Source: Acidobacteriota bacterium (lineage in GTDB: Bacteria; Acidobacteriota; Holophagae; Holophagales; Holophagaceae). From it: a stretch of 64,000 nt of DNA. The stretch spans positions 1-64,000 of the forward strand of contig JACPUT010000011.1 in the NCBI GenBank assembly GCA_016192145.1, given 5' to 3'. Made by a program: the position numbers and the translations under genes. The notes under the pieces were generated by a model. The model had not been told where the DNA came from. It searched no databases and saw only the letters and a list, made by a program, of their open reading frames with translations. Of the stretch, positions 7,797-15,107 are shown piece after piece (positions within the stretch are counted from its first letter, which is position 1; every line of letters starts with the position of its first letter).

Positions 7797-8708
7797 TCAG
7801 TGCTTGGGCCAGAGGAGGATGAGGGCGCTGACATCCGTCACCGCCCAGGCGGCGAGGCCACGGTACATGCCCGCCTCGGCCTTTTCCGGGTTCCAGGTCT
7901 TCCAGGTCATGCGCCAGGGGATCAGGAGGCCCAGCCAGGCGCCGAGGCTCAGGAGCAGGGGCAGCGGGCCCACGTGGGCCTTGAGGCAGGCCTGGGCGAA
8001 CCAGAGGTGGGCGGCGAGGGTGGCGAGGATGGCGTAGGTGAGGCTGCGGCCCACGCCCATGCGGATCACGAGGGTCTGATCGCCGCGGCGGGTGTCCTCC
8101 TCCACCTGGTAGATCTGCGTGAGGGGGTAGAGGGCGGCGAAGAGGAGCGCGAAGCCCACGCAAAGGTCGATCAGCACGGGCGTGAGGCCCCGGCCCGTGG
8201 CCACCCAGCCGGCCATGGGCGTGAAGAAGCCGAAGCCCAGGCAGTTGATGAGGAGGTCCCAGCCAGCCCGGGCCTTGAGGCGGATGGGGGGCACGGAGTA
8301 GACGATGCTCATGAGGACGCAGGTCATCACGATCTCGAAGAAGTACTTGCCGCCGGGCTTCAGCTTCAGGAACAGGGCGCTCCCGGCGAGGCTGGCGAAG
8401 AGCAGCGCGTAGCCGAAGAGGGCCAGGCGCTTGGGCGGCTTGGGCGGGTTGCGCAGGTAGCCAATGTCCCCCTCGTCCTGGTCGAAGGCGCTGTTCAGGG
8501 CCAGGGTGCCGCCGTTCAGGAGCACCACGAAGATGGCCCAGGCGGCGAAGGTGTTGCCGGGCAGGGGCCAGCCCATGGCCAGCAGGGTGCCGAGCAGCAT
8601 GTGGGCGGTCATGATGGGCCATTCCAGCGGCCGCAGGTGCAGCAGGTAGGCCATGGCCGTGGGGCCGAGGATCCGTTGGAAGACGTTGCGCAGGGCGAAG
8701 CGGCTCAT
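7797..8708 (-). CDS. UbiA family prenyltransferase
   Basis: 303 residues, mostly membrane-embedded with about eight or nine hydrophobic helices. The first Asp-rich motif reads NSAFDQDEGDIGYLRNPPKPPKR and the second DTRRGDQ, matching the prenyl-diphosphate/Mg sites of UbiA enzymes. Such proteins attach prenyl chains to aromatic rings (quinone or chlorophyll synthesis) or to other acceptors; the acceptor cannot be told here. ATG 8708 overlaps the TGA of the upstream oxidoreductase (ATGA), so longer upstream starts are discarded. Clustering with a quinone-oxidoreductase-like gene fits a quinone role, but only loosely. Confidence 0.85.
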   Translation of the reverse strand: MSRFALRNVFQRILGPTAMAYLLHLRPLEWPIMTAHMLLGTLLAMGWPLPGNTFAAWAIFVVLLNGGTLALNSAFDQDEGDIGYLRNPPKPPKRLALFGYALLFASLAGSALFLKLKPGGKYFFEIVMTCVLMSIVYSVPPIRLKARAGWDLLINCLGFGFFTPMAGWVATGRGLTPVLIDLCVGFALLFAALYPLTQIYQVEEDTRRGDQTLVIRMGVGRSLTYAILATLAAHLWFAQACLKAHVGPLPLLLSLGAWLGLLIPWRMTWKTWNPEKAEAGMYRGLAAWAVTDVSALILLWPKH

Positions 8709-9697
8709 GGGATCAGGAGGACCTTTCCGGTGGTGGTACGGGATTCCAGGAGGCGGTGGGCTTCGGCGCCCTCGGCGAGGGGCACGCGCGCGGCGATGCT
8801 CACCTTGAGCAGGCCCCGGCCGACCCAGTCGAAGAGTTCCCCGGCGCGCTGCCGCCGATCTTCGGGGGTACGGAGGACATTCCACAGGTCGCCCCCGGTG
8901 AGGCTCTTGCTGGTGTCCATGAGGTAGCGTGGATCCACGGGCACGGGATCGCCTCCGGCCATGCCGAAGAAGACCACGTGCCCACCGGTGCGCGCGGCCT
9001 CCAGGCTCCGCTGGAGGGTGGAGCCGACGCTGTCGTAGACCACGTCCACCCCTTCACTGAGGATCATGCCGGCGTCGTCCACGTCGCAGCAGAAGTCGCG
9101 CGCCGCCTGGGACCATTCTTCCCCGAAGAGGACGACTTCCTTGGCGCCTGCATCGAGCACGGCCTGGGCCTTGGATTCCCTGGAGACGATGCCGAGCACC
9201 TGCGCGCCCAGCAGCGTGGCCATCTGCACCAGCAGCAGGCCCACCCCGCCCGCGGCTGCATGCACGAGGACGCTCTCGTCCTGCTCGACCGGGTGGCTGT
9301 CCCGCACCAGGTACTGGGCCGTGAGGCCCTGGAGCAGCAACGCGGCGGCGGTCTCGAAGGAGACCTCCTCGGGCAGGGGGATGAGCTTGCCCTCGGGCAC
9401 CACCACCAGCTCGGCGTGGGCGTGGGGGCAATCGGCGAAGGCGACGCGATCGCCGATCTGGAATCCGGTGACGCCCTCACCCAGGGATTCGATCTCGCCG
9501 GCGGCTTCATATCCTGCGATCCAGGGGGCAGTCCCCTCCAGGTGGTAGCGGCCCTGGCGGCGGTAGCAATCGGCGAAGTTCATCCCGATGGCGCGGGTGC
9601 GGATGCGCACCTCGCCAGCCCCGGGGATGGGATCGGGCACCTCACGGAATTCGAGCACTTCGGGGGCGCCGAAGCGACTGAACGTCAAGGCCTTCAT
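8705..9697 (-). CDS. Quinone oxidoreductase-like MDR protein
   Basis: 330 residues of the zinc-independent medium-chain dehydrogenase/reductase family. The N-terminal GroES-like domain starts MKALTFSRFGAPEVLEFRE with NFADCYRRQG. The Rossmann domain has HAAAGGVGLLLVQMATLLGA (NADPH binding). Zinc-ligand cysteines of alcohol dehydrogenases are not arranged as in ADH. An unusual insertion, ARDFCCDVDDAGMILSEG, precedes VDVVYDSVG. It likely reduces quinones or enones with NADPH in the cytosol. It is cotranscribed with ubiA downstream (ATGA overlap) and the DUF116 gene upstream (10-base gap). Confidence 0.85.
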   Translation of the reverse strand: MKALTFSRFGAPEVLEFREVPDPIPGAGEVRIRTRAIGMNFADCYRRQGRYHLEGTAPWIAGYEAAGEIESLGEGVTGFQIGDRVAFADCPHAHAELVVVPEGKLIPLPEEVSFETAAALLLQGLTAQYLVRDSHPVEQDESVLVHAAAGGVGLLLVQMATLLGAQVLGIVSRESKAQAVLDAGAKEVVLFGEEWSQAARDFCCDVDDAGMILSEGVDVVYDSVGSTLQRSLEAARTGGHVVFFGMAGGDPVPVDPRYLMDTSKSLTGGDLWNVLRTPEDRRQRAGELFDWVGRGLLKVSIAARVPLAEGAEAHRLLESRTTTGKVLLIP

Positions 9698-9707
9698 GGG
9701 AACGCTC

Positions 9708-10463
9708 CTAGGCCGAAGCCTCGCGGCTCACGGGTTCAAGCCTGGGCTTGGGCTCCACCAGCGCCTCCATGGCGGCCGTGAGCAGGGGCACGCTGAACTG
9801 GGTATCCACGCACATGCCATGGGGAAGGGAGAGGGGCATCACGTAGGCGGGCACGTCGGCCACCTTCACCATCCCCTTGAGCAGGCGGTCCGTGCAGCTC
9901 ACGGCCACGATCAGATCGGGGCGGTAGGCGCGGGCCTCGCGGTAGGCCTTGTGGCTGCGGTTGGTGATGCGGCTCTCCCAGCGGTGCTCCAGCGTGGCGT
10001 GCAGGAAGTCCTCCACGGGGCAGAGGCCGCACTCGTAGCAGGCGGAGAGATCATCGAAGATCGGGGCCTTGCAGCGGGCCAGTTGGATGCAGTGGGGCAG
10101 GAGGATCAGGGCCTTGCGGGCCTTGCGGTGCATCATGGCCTCCCGCACGCGGGCGTTGTGAAAGCCGCAGAAGGCGAGGATCCAGGCGTCTTCCATCCCC
10201 AATCGCCGGGCCAGGGGCCGGAATGCCTTCACCCAGCGGGCATCCCAGCGGATGAAGCTGGGGCGCGCGCGGAGGTAGGCTTCCCCCCGCTGGAAGGTGG
10301 TCCAGACGAGGGTGAGCCCGATGACCCCGGCCAGCACCCACCAGCCGCGATGGGCGTGATCCAGCAGGGCCAGGGCGAAGGCGAGGATCGCCGCCACGAG
10401 GGGCAGGCCCCGCCGGACCCAGAGGAACAGGGCGTAGCGCTCGGGGGGGAGGGTGGGGGTCAT
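9708..10463 (-). CDS. DUF116 family membrane-anchored cysteine-rich protein
   Basis: 251 residues. Two hydrophobic helices near the N-terminus (about 15-55) are followed by a cytosolic domain typical of DUF116, with LLPHCIQLARCKAP and the cysteine cluster ACYECGLCPVEDF. A further conserved Cys lies in VAVSCTDRLLKG and another in GMCVD. The cysteines could hold an iron-sulfur cluster or zinc. The family has no settled function; some members sit beside lipoate or SAM enzymes. The start is ATG 10463. It is followed closely by qor and ubiA and separated from mlaD by a repeat-rich gap. Confidence 0.8.
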   Translation of the reverse strand: MTPTLPPERYALFLWVRRGLPLVAAILAFALALLDHAHRGWWVLAGVIGLTLVWTTFQRGEAYLRARPSFIRWDARWVKAFRPLARRLGMEDAWILAFCGFHNARVREAMMHRKARKALILLPHCIQLARCKAPIFDDLSACYECGLCPVEDFLHATLEHRWESRITNRSHKAYREARAYRPDLIVAVSCTDRLLKGMVKVADVPAYVMPLSLPHGMCVDTQFSVPLLTAAMEALVEPKPRLEPVSREASA

Positions 10464-10473
10464 GGGGGGTGTG

Positions 10474-10578
10474 TTGACAGGATCTACAGGTTGAAAGGCT
10501 GATAAACAGGATAAGAGCAGGATGGATCGGCAAGCCGCATCTTGTTCATCGGCCTTATATCTTGTTCATCCTGTTGAT
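10474..10578. repeat. Imperfect intergenic dyad with AACAGGAT/ATCCTGTT units
   Basis: On the left are repeated ACAGGAT/AGCAGGAT units (10476-10527). On the right are their complements ATCTTGTTCATC and ATCTTGTTCATCCTGTT (10549-10575), giving a degenerate hairpin between mlaD and the DUF116 gene. It resembles the cleaner dyad at 56138-56195. Confidence 0.6.
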
Positions 10579-12042
10579 TTACTTGCCGCCCGCCGCCAGT
10601 CCGATCAGTTTCTTGAGGTCGTCGTCCTTCCAGCGGATGCCGCCGCCGAACGTGAAGGTGCGCAGGTCCTTGTTGGCCAGATCCTGCAAACCGGCCTGGA
10701 CGTACATGCCCTTCCAGAACTGGTAGGTGGTGCTGAAACGCACGCGGGGGTTCGGCTTGTCGTCGCGCTTGGTGAAGTCATAGGCCAGCACCCCGAAGCG
10801 GAAGCGATCCTCGAAGGTGCGGAACTCCAAGCCCGCGCCGCCCTTGTTCTCCACGATGCCGGCGCTGAACACGGCCGGGCCGTAGCGCTTGGCGAACTGG
10901 GCGGAGAAGGTGAAGGACTTATCCACCGTCACGGTGCGGTTGCTCTCCAGCACGGTGACGGGAAGTCCCGTGACGGGATCCAGTTTGGTGACCGTGCGCG
11001 TGCCCTCGGAGATCTTGCCATCGGGGGTGGAGGCCAGCTCGATGGCGTACCAGTAGTCGGGACGGGGGGCCAGCTCGATGCCGAGGCCGATGCGGCTGTC
11101 TTTCCGGTCCACCCACTGGGAACCGCCCATGTCCAGGCGCAGGTCCATGGCCTTGAAGCCGCCCAGCATGCTGTTCACGCTATCCACGGCCTCGTTGATC
11201 TTCTTGATGGTGGTGTCGTCGTTGAGCAGCTTGCCGACGGTGCCTTCGCCGCGATTGATCTTGTCGGTGAGGGTCTTGAGGTTCTCGGCGGTGCCGTTGA
11301 AGCTCTGGGCCAGTTTGTGGGTATCGGCGATGAGGCCCTTCAGCTCGGGGCGGTTCTCGGCGAGGAGTTCGTTCAGCTGCTTGCCCACCTGCTCGAACTG
11401 GGCCGTGAGCTTGGGCAGGCGGTCCTTGAGGTCGCCGGTGATGGCTTCCACGTTGGCGGTGGTGGCGGCGATGGCGGGGCGGTTTTCCGCGGCCATGGCG
11501 CGGAGCTCGCCCGTGAGCTGGCGGACGTTGTCGACGATCTCATCGAGCTTCTGGCGGCCGTTTTCGCCGCCGATGCTCTGGTTCAGGGCGTAGGTGACGC
11601 CCTTCACGTCCTTGCCGATCTCGCCCAGGGTCTCCATGAGGTTGTCGAGGCCGATGCCCGTCTTGGAGGCGATGGCGGCGCCGGGATCCATGAGACCCGC
11701 GGATTCGTGGCCCTGGTCCAGCTCGATGTACTTCTCACCGAGGATGCCGATGGAGACGAGGGAGGCGGTGGCGTCCTTGTACACGGGCAAGTCAGGACGG
11801 ATGGCCAGCAACACCTTGGCCTTGCCGTGGTCGAGGGTGATCTTGCGGACGGTGCCCACCTTCACGCCGGCGATGCGCACTTGGCTCTGGGGGTTGAGTC
11901 CCGCCACCTGGCTGAAGAACGTTTCGAATTCGGGCTGTCCGCCGTTGCCGCCCAGCTGGATCTTCTCAACGCTGAAGATGAGGATTCCGATGACGGCGAT
12001 GGATCCGGCGAAGAAGGCCCCTACTTTGGTTTCTAGCTTCAT
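10579..12042 (-). CDS. mlaD: MCE/MlaD protein with C-terminal beta-rich domain
   Basis: 487 residues. An N-terminal membrane anchor (about 7-25) is followed by one MCE domain (35-115; GLNPQSQVRIAGVKVGTVRKI). A long helical region of tandem ENRPxL-type repeats follows (130-295), then about 185 residues of alternating strands rich in aromatic and glycine residues (300-480; RIGLGIELAPRPDYWYAI, YGPAVFSAGIVENKGG, RFSTTYQFWKGMYVQAGL). The last part resembles an outer-membrane barrel. MlaD hexamers carry phospholipid across the periplasm. Here the chain could itself reach the outer membrane. It follows mlaF by nine bases in an mlaE-mlaF-mlaD operon. No mlaA, mlaB or mlaC is present. Confidence 0.88.
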   Translation of the reverse strand: MKLETKVGAFFAGSIAVIGILIFSVEKIQLGGNGGQPEFETFFSQVAGLNPQSQVRIAGVKVGTVRKITLDHGKAKVLLAIRPDLPVYKDATASLVSIGILGEKYIELDQGHESAGLMDPGAAIASKTGIGLDNLMETLGEIGKDVKGVTYALNQSIGGENGRQKLDEIVDNVRQLTGELRAMAAENRPAIAATTANVEAITGDLKDRLPKLTAQFEQVGKQLNELLAENRPELKGLIADTHKLAQSFNGTAENLKTLTDKINRGEGTVGKLLNDDTTIKKINEAVDSVNSMLGGFKAMDLRLDMGGSQWVDRKDSRIGLGIELAPRPDYWYAIELASTPDGKISEGTRTVTKLDPVTGLPVTVLESNRTVTVDKSFTFSAQFAKRYGPAVFSAGIVENKGGAGLEFRTFEDRFRFGVLAYDFTKRDDKPNPRVRFSTTYQFWKGMYVQAGLQDLANKDLRTFTFGGGIRWKDDDLKKLIGLAAGGK

Positions 12043-12051
12043 GAGTCCTGC

Positions 12052-12864
12052 CTAAACATTCAAAGGGCTGTGGCTGACGGTGGATTGGGACCGCTTGGGA
12101 GGCGGGGGATCCAGCAGGAAGGGGCCATCGGCATCCCCCCTGAGGAACTGCTGCACGACGGCGTTGGGATTCACCTTGAAGGCCTCGGGCTTCTCGCAAG
12201 CGATGACCTCGCCGCGGAAGAGCAGGGCGATGCGATCGGCGATCTCGAAGGCGCTCTTGAGGTCGTGGGTGATGGTGATGGTGGTGACGCCGAGCTCGTG
12301 CTTGAGATCCAGGATCACGCGGCCGATGACGTCGGTCATCACGGGATCGAGGCCCGTGGTGGGCTCGTCGAAGAGGAGGATCTTGGGCTTGAGGGCGATG
12401 GCCCGGGCGAAGCCCACGCGGCGCTTCATGCCGCCGGAGAGCTCCGCGGGCTTGAGCTGGTCGGTGCCCTTCATCCCCACGAGGCCCAGGCATTCCTCCA
12501 CCCGGAACTGGATCTCCGCGGAGGTCATGGTGGTGTGGCGGCGAAGGGAGAAGGCCACGTTTTCGAAGACGGTCATGGAATCGAAGAGGGCGGCCATCTG
12601 GAAGCACATGCCGATGTGCTTGCGGACCTCGAAGAGCTCCTGCCAACTGAGCTGGTGGATGATCTTGCCCTCCACGGAGATGTGGCCCTGATCGGGCGTG
12701 AGGAGGCCCATGATCGTGCGCAGCAGCACCGTCTTGCCCGTGCCGGACCCGCCCAGCACGACGAGGCTCTCGCCTTCCTCCACGCTGAGGTTCACATCGC
12801 TGAGGACGACCTTGGGGCCGAAGGCCTTGGATACGTTGACGACGTCGATGAGCGGCACGGTCAC
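12052..12864 (-). CDS. mlaF: MlaF-type ABC transporter ATPase
   Basis: 270 residues, a single ABC ATPase: Walker A GGSGTGKT, Q-loop CFQMAALFDSMTV, signature LSGGMKRRVGFARAIAL, Walker B ILLFDEPTTGLD and the switch His in ITHDLKSA. This is the lipid-asymmetry (Mla/Mce) subgroup. The C-terminal extension is rich in proline and serine. It powers the MlaE permease. I took GTG 12864, which overlaps the mlaE stop as GTGA; GTG 12858 is the alternative. Both give the same fold beginning PLIDVVNVSKAFG. Confidence 0.93.
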   Translation of the reverse strand: MTVPLIDVVNVSKAFGPKVVLSDVNLSVEEGESLVVLGGSGTGKTVLLRTIMGLLTPDQGHISVEGKIIHQLSWQELFEVRKHIGMCFQMAALFDSMTVFENVAFSLRRHTTMTSAEIQFRVEECLGLVGMKGTDQLKPAELSGGMKRRVGFARAIALKPKILLFDEPTTGLDPVMTDVIGRVILDLKHELGVTTITITHDLKSAFEIADRIALLFRGEVIACEKPEAFKVNPNAVVQQFLRGDADGPFLLDPPPPKRSQSTVSHSPLNV

Positions 12865-13643
12865 ACCAGCAGCAGTTTGGTGAGGAAGAAGTCGGCGATG
12901 AGGATCCAGAGGCTGGACGTCACCACGCTGCTGGTGGGCGCGTTGCCCACGCCCTCCGCGCCGCCCCGGGTGCGGTAGCCCCGCCAGCAGCCCACCAGGG
13001 CGATGATCAGCCCGAACACGAGGGCCTTGGTGAGGGCGATGCGCACATCCTTGAACGCGAGCAGCTTGTAGAACTCGCTCTGGTAGACCACGGCGCTCTG
13101 GCCTTCGGCGCCCACGAGCAGGAGGTAGCCACCCCAATAGCCCACGTAGATGGACAGCCCCGTGAGCAGCGGCACCATCAGGGCCGCCGCGAGGAGACGG
13201 GGCACGAACAGGTAGTGGATGGGATCCGTGGCCAGGCACTCCAGCGCGTCGATCTGCTCGGTCACCTGCATGGTGCCCAGCTCGGCGGCCATGGCCGAGC
13301 CCACGCGACCCGCCAGCATGAGCCCCGTGATCACGGGCGCCAGTTCACGGACCACGGCCAGGCCCTCCACTTGGGAGGCGAGGCCCTCCGCCTGGAACTG
13401 CTTGAACCCGAAGGCCAGCTGCACGGCGAACACGGCGCTCACCGCCAGGGAGGTGAGCACCACCACGGGCACGGAGTTCACGCCCACGGCCAGGAACTGG
13501 CGCATGAGGTTCTCCCCATCGAAGGGGCGACGGAAGACGGCACGAAAGGTCCGGCCGGAGAGGACGGCGAAGTCCCCGGCCTGGTCCAGGGCGCCCAGGA
13601 TGCGGGAGCCCAGGGGATCAAGGAAGGTCTGGAGCATCCCCAC
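12861..13643 (-). CDS. mlaE: MlaE family lipid ABC permease
   Basis: 260 residues with five or six membrane helices and the diagnostic MlaE core RELAPVITGLMLAGRVGSAMAAELGTM followed by EQIDALECLATDP. It is the inner-membrane permease of the Mla phospholipid system and acts with MlaF and MlaD encoded just downstream. GTG 13643 has AAGG six bases upstream; ATG 13637 is possible. The gene starts 33 bases after the glmU stop on the same strand, so it may be read from a common transcript. Confidence 0.92.
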   Translation of the reverse strand: MGMLQTFLDPLGSRILGALDQAGDFAVLSGRTFRAVFRRPFDGENLMRQFLAVGVNSVPVVVLTSLAVSAVFAVQLAFGFKQFQAEGLASQVEGLAVVRELAPVITGLMLAGRVGSAMAAELGTMQVTEQIDALECLATDPIHYLFVPRLLAAALMVPLLTGLSIYVGYWGGYLLLVGAEGQSAVVYQSEFYKLLAFKDVRIALTKALVFGLIIALVGCWRGYRTRGGAEGVGNAPTSSVVTSSLWILIADFFLTKLLLV

Positions 13644-13675
13644 AGTCTACCTTGCCGACTGCGATTCTGGAGCTC

Positions 13676-15061
13676 TCAAGCCTTCTTCTGCCGGGCCCGG
13701 AGCCTGACAGCGGCGCCATCCTTGTTGTCCTGGGGCACTCGCGAGAGGGCCAACGCACCTGCGGGTACGTCCTTGGTGACGGTGGTGCCCGCGGCGATGA
13801 GGGCGTCATCACCCAGGGTCACCGGGGCCACGAGCTGGGTGTCGGACCCCACGAAGACGCGCTTGCCGATGGTCGTCTTGTGCTTGTTCACCCCGTCGTA
13901 GTTGCAGGTGATGACGCCGGCGCCGATGTTGGTGCCTTCGCCCACTTCCGCATCGCCGATGTAGGAGAGGTGGTTGGCCTTGGCCCCCGGGTGGAAGCGC
14001 GCCTTCTTGGTCTCCACGAAGTTCCCGATGTGCACGTGGTCGGCGAGGTCCGTGCCCTCCCGGAGCCGGGCGAAGGGGCCGACATGCGCGTTGGCGCCCA
14101 CGCTGGCCCTTTCGAGGATGGAATAGGGTCGGATCTCGGTGTGGTTTCCGATTTGGCTCTCCAGAATCACGCTGCCCTGTCCGAGCCGGGCCCCTTCGCC
14201 CACCGTGGTGTCGCCTTCAATTCGGACGCCGGGTTCCACTACCACGTCCCGGGCCAGCTCCACCCGGGGGCCCACGAGGGCGCTGTGGGGATCGAGGAAG
14301 GTGACACCCTCGCGCATCCAAAACTCGCGGATGGTCTCGGCCGCCAGGGCCTGCAGCCGGGCCTGATCCATGCGGGAGTTCATCCCGATCAGCTCGGCCT
14401 CGGGGCGCACCGCGATGGCGACGGGGCTGCTGGCGGCCACGGCCACCACGGCGTCGGTGAGGTAATACTCCTTTTGCGCGTTGTGGTTGCGGAGCTCCTG
14501 CAGGGCCGCGCGCAGCGGCTTCCAGGGAAGCGAATAGGCGCCTCCGTTCACGATCCGGATCTCCCGCTGTTCGGGGCTGGCGTCCTTCTCCTCCACGAGG
14601 CCCGTGAGGCGGCCGCGGCCATCCGTGAGGATGCGCCCGTAGCCCGTGGGGCGCTCCGGCTCCATGGCGAGGATGAGGCCCTCGGAAGATGCCAGTTCGG
14701 TGACGGCGCTGGCGGGCAGCAGCGGCACGTCGCCGCTGAGGATGAGCACCCGCTCGGCCTGGAGGCGATCCAGGGCGGCGGTGCAGGCCTTCACGGCATG
14801 GCCGGTGCCGAGGGGCTCACCCTGGGGCACGGCCTCCACGGGGCAGGGCAGGAGGCCCGCCGCGGCCCAGGTCTCCAGGGCCGCCATGACCTGCTCCTGC
14901 CCGTGGTGGACGACCACCACGGCGGCGCGCAGGTCCGAGGGCAGGGAGCGGAGCACCCAGAGGAGGGAGGGATCGCCGAGGATCGGGTGCAGCACCTTGG
15001 GCAGGGCCGACTTCATCCGGGTTCCCAGTCCTGCTGCCAGGACCACCGCGACTGTGGACAT
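13676..15061 (-). CDS. glmU: Bifunctional GlmU (GlcN-1-P acetyltransferase / uridyltransferase)
   Basis: 461 residues, standard length. The N-terminal uridyltransferase domain begins VAVVLAAGLGTRMKSALPKVLHP, with GTGHAVKA and SGDVPLL. The C-terminal left-handed beta-helix acetyltransferase has hexapeptide repeats and the active-site region FVETKKARFHPGAKANHLSYIGDAEVG (catalytic His in NHL). It makes UDP-GlcNAc for peptidoglycan, LPS and, here, bacillithiol. ATG 15061 is preceded by GGGGGAA, which decides it over upstream in-frame codons. It lies between the sensor gene upstream and mlaE downstream. Confidence 0.96.
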   Translation of the reverse strand: MSTVAVVLAAGLGTRMKSALPKVLHPILGDPSLLWVLRSLPSDLRAAVVVVHHGQEQVMAALETWAAAGLLPCPVEAVPQGEPLGTGHAVKACTAALDRLQAERVLILSGDVPLLPASAVTELASSEGLILAMEPERPTGYGRILTDGRGRLTGLVEEKDASPEQREIRIVNGGAYSLPWKPLRAALQELRNHNAQKEYYLTDAVVAVAASSPVAIAVRPEAELIGMNSRMDQARLQALAAETIREFWMREGVTFLDPHSALVGPRVELARDVVVEPGVRIEGDTTVGEGARLGQGSVILESQIGNHTEIRPYSILERASVGANAHVGPFARLREGTDLADHVHIGNFVETKKARFHPGAKANHLSYIGDAEVGEGTNIGAGVITCNYDGVNKHKTTIGKRVFVGSDTQLVAPVTLGDDALIAAGTTVTKDVPAGALALSRVPQDNKDGAAVRLRARQKKA

Positions 15062-15107
15062 GCTTCCCCCGTGACTTCTCGTATTCCTCCTAGTTTCGCA
15101 CAATCCC

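Noticed and set aside
10522-12036. Long plus-strand frame opposite mlaD
   Set aside because: Shadow of the MCE gene; no motif and no ribosome site.
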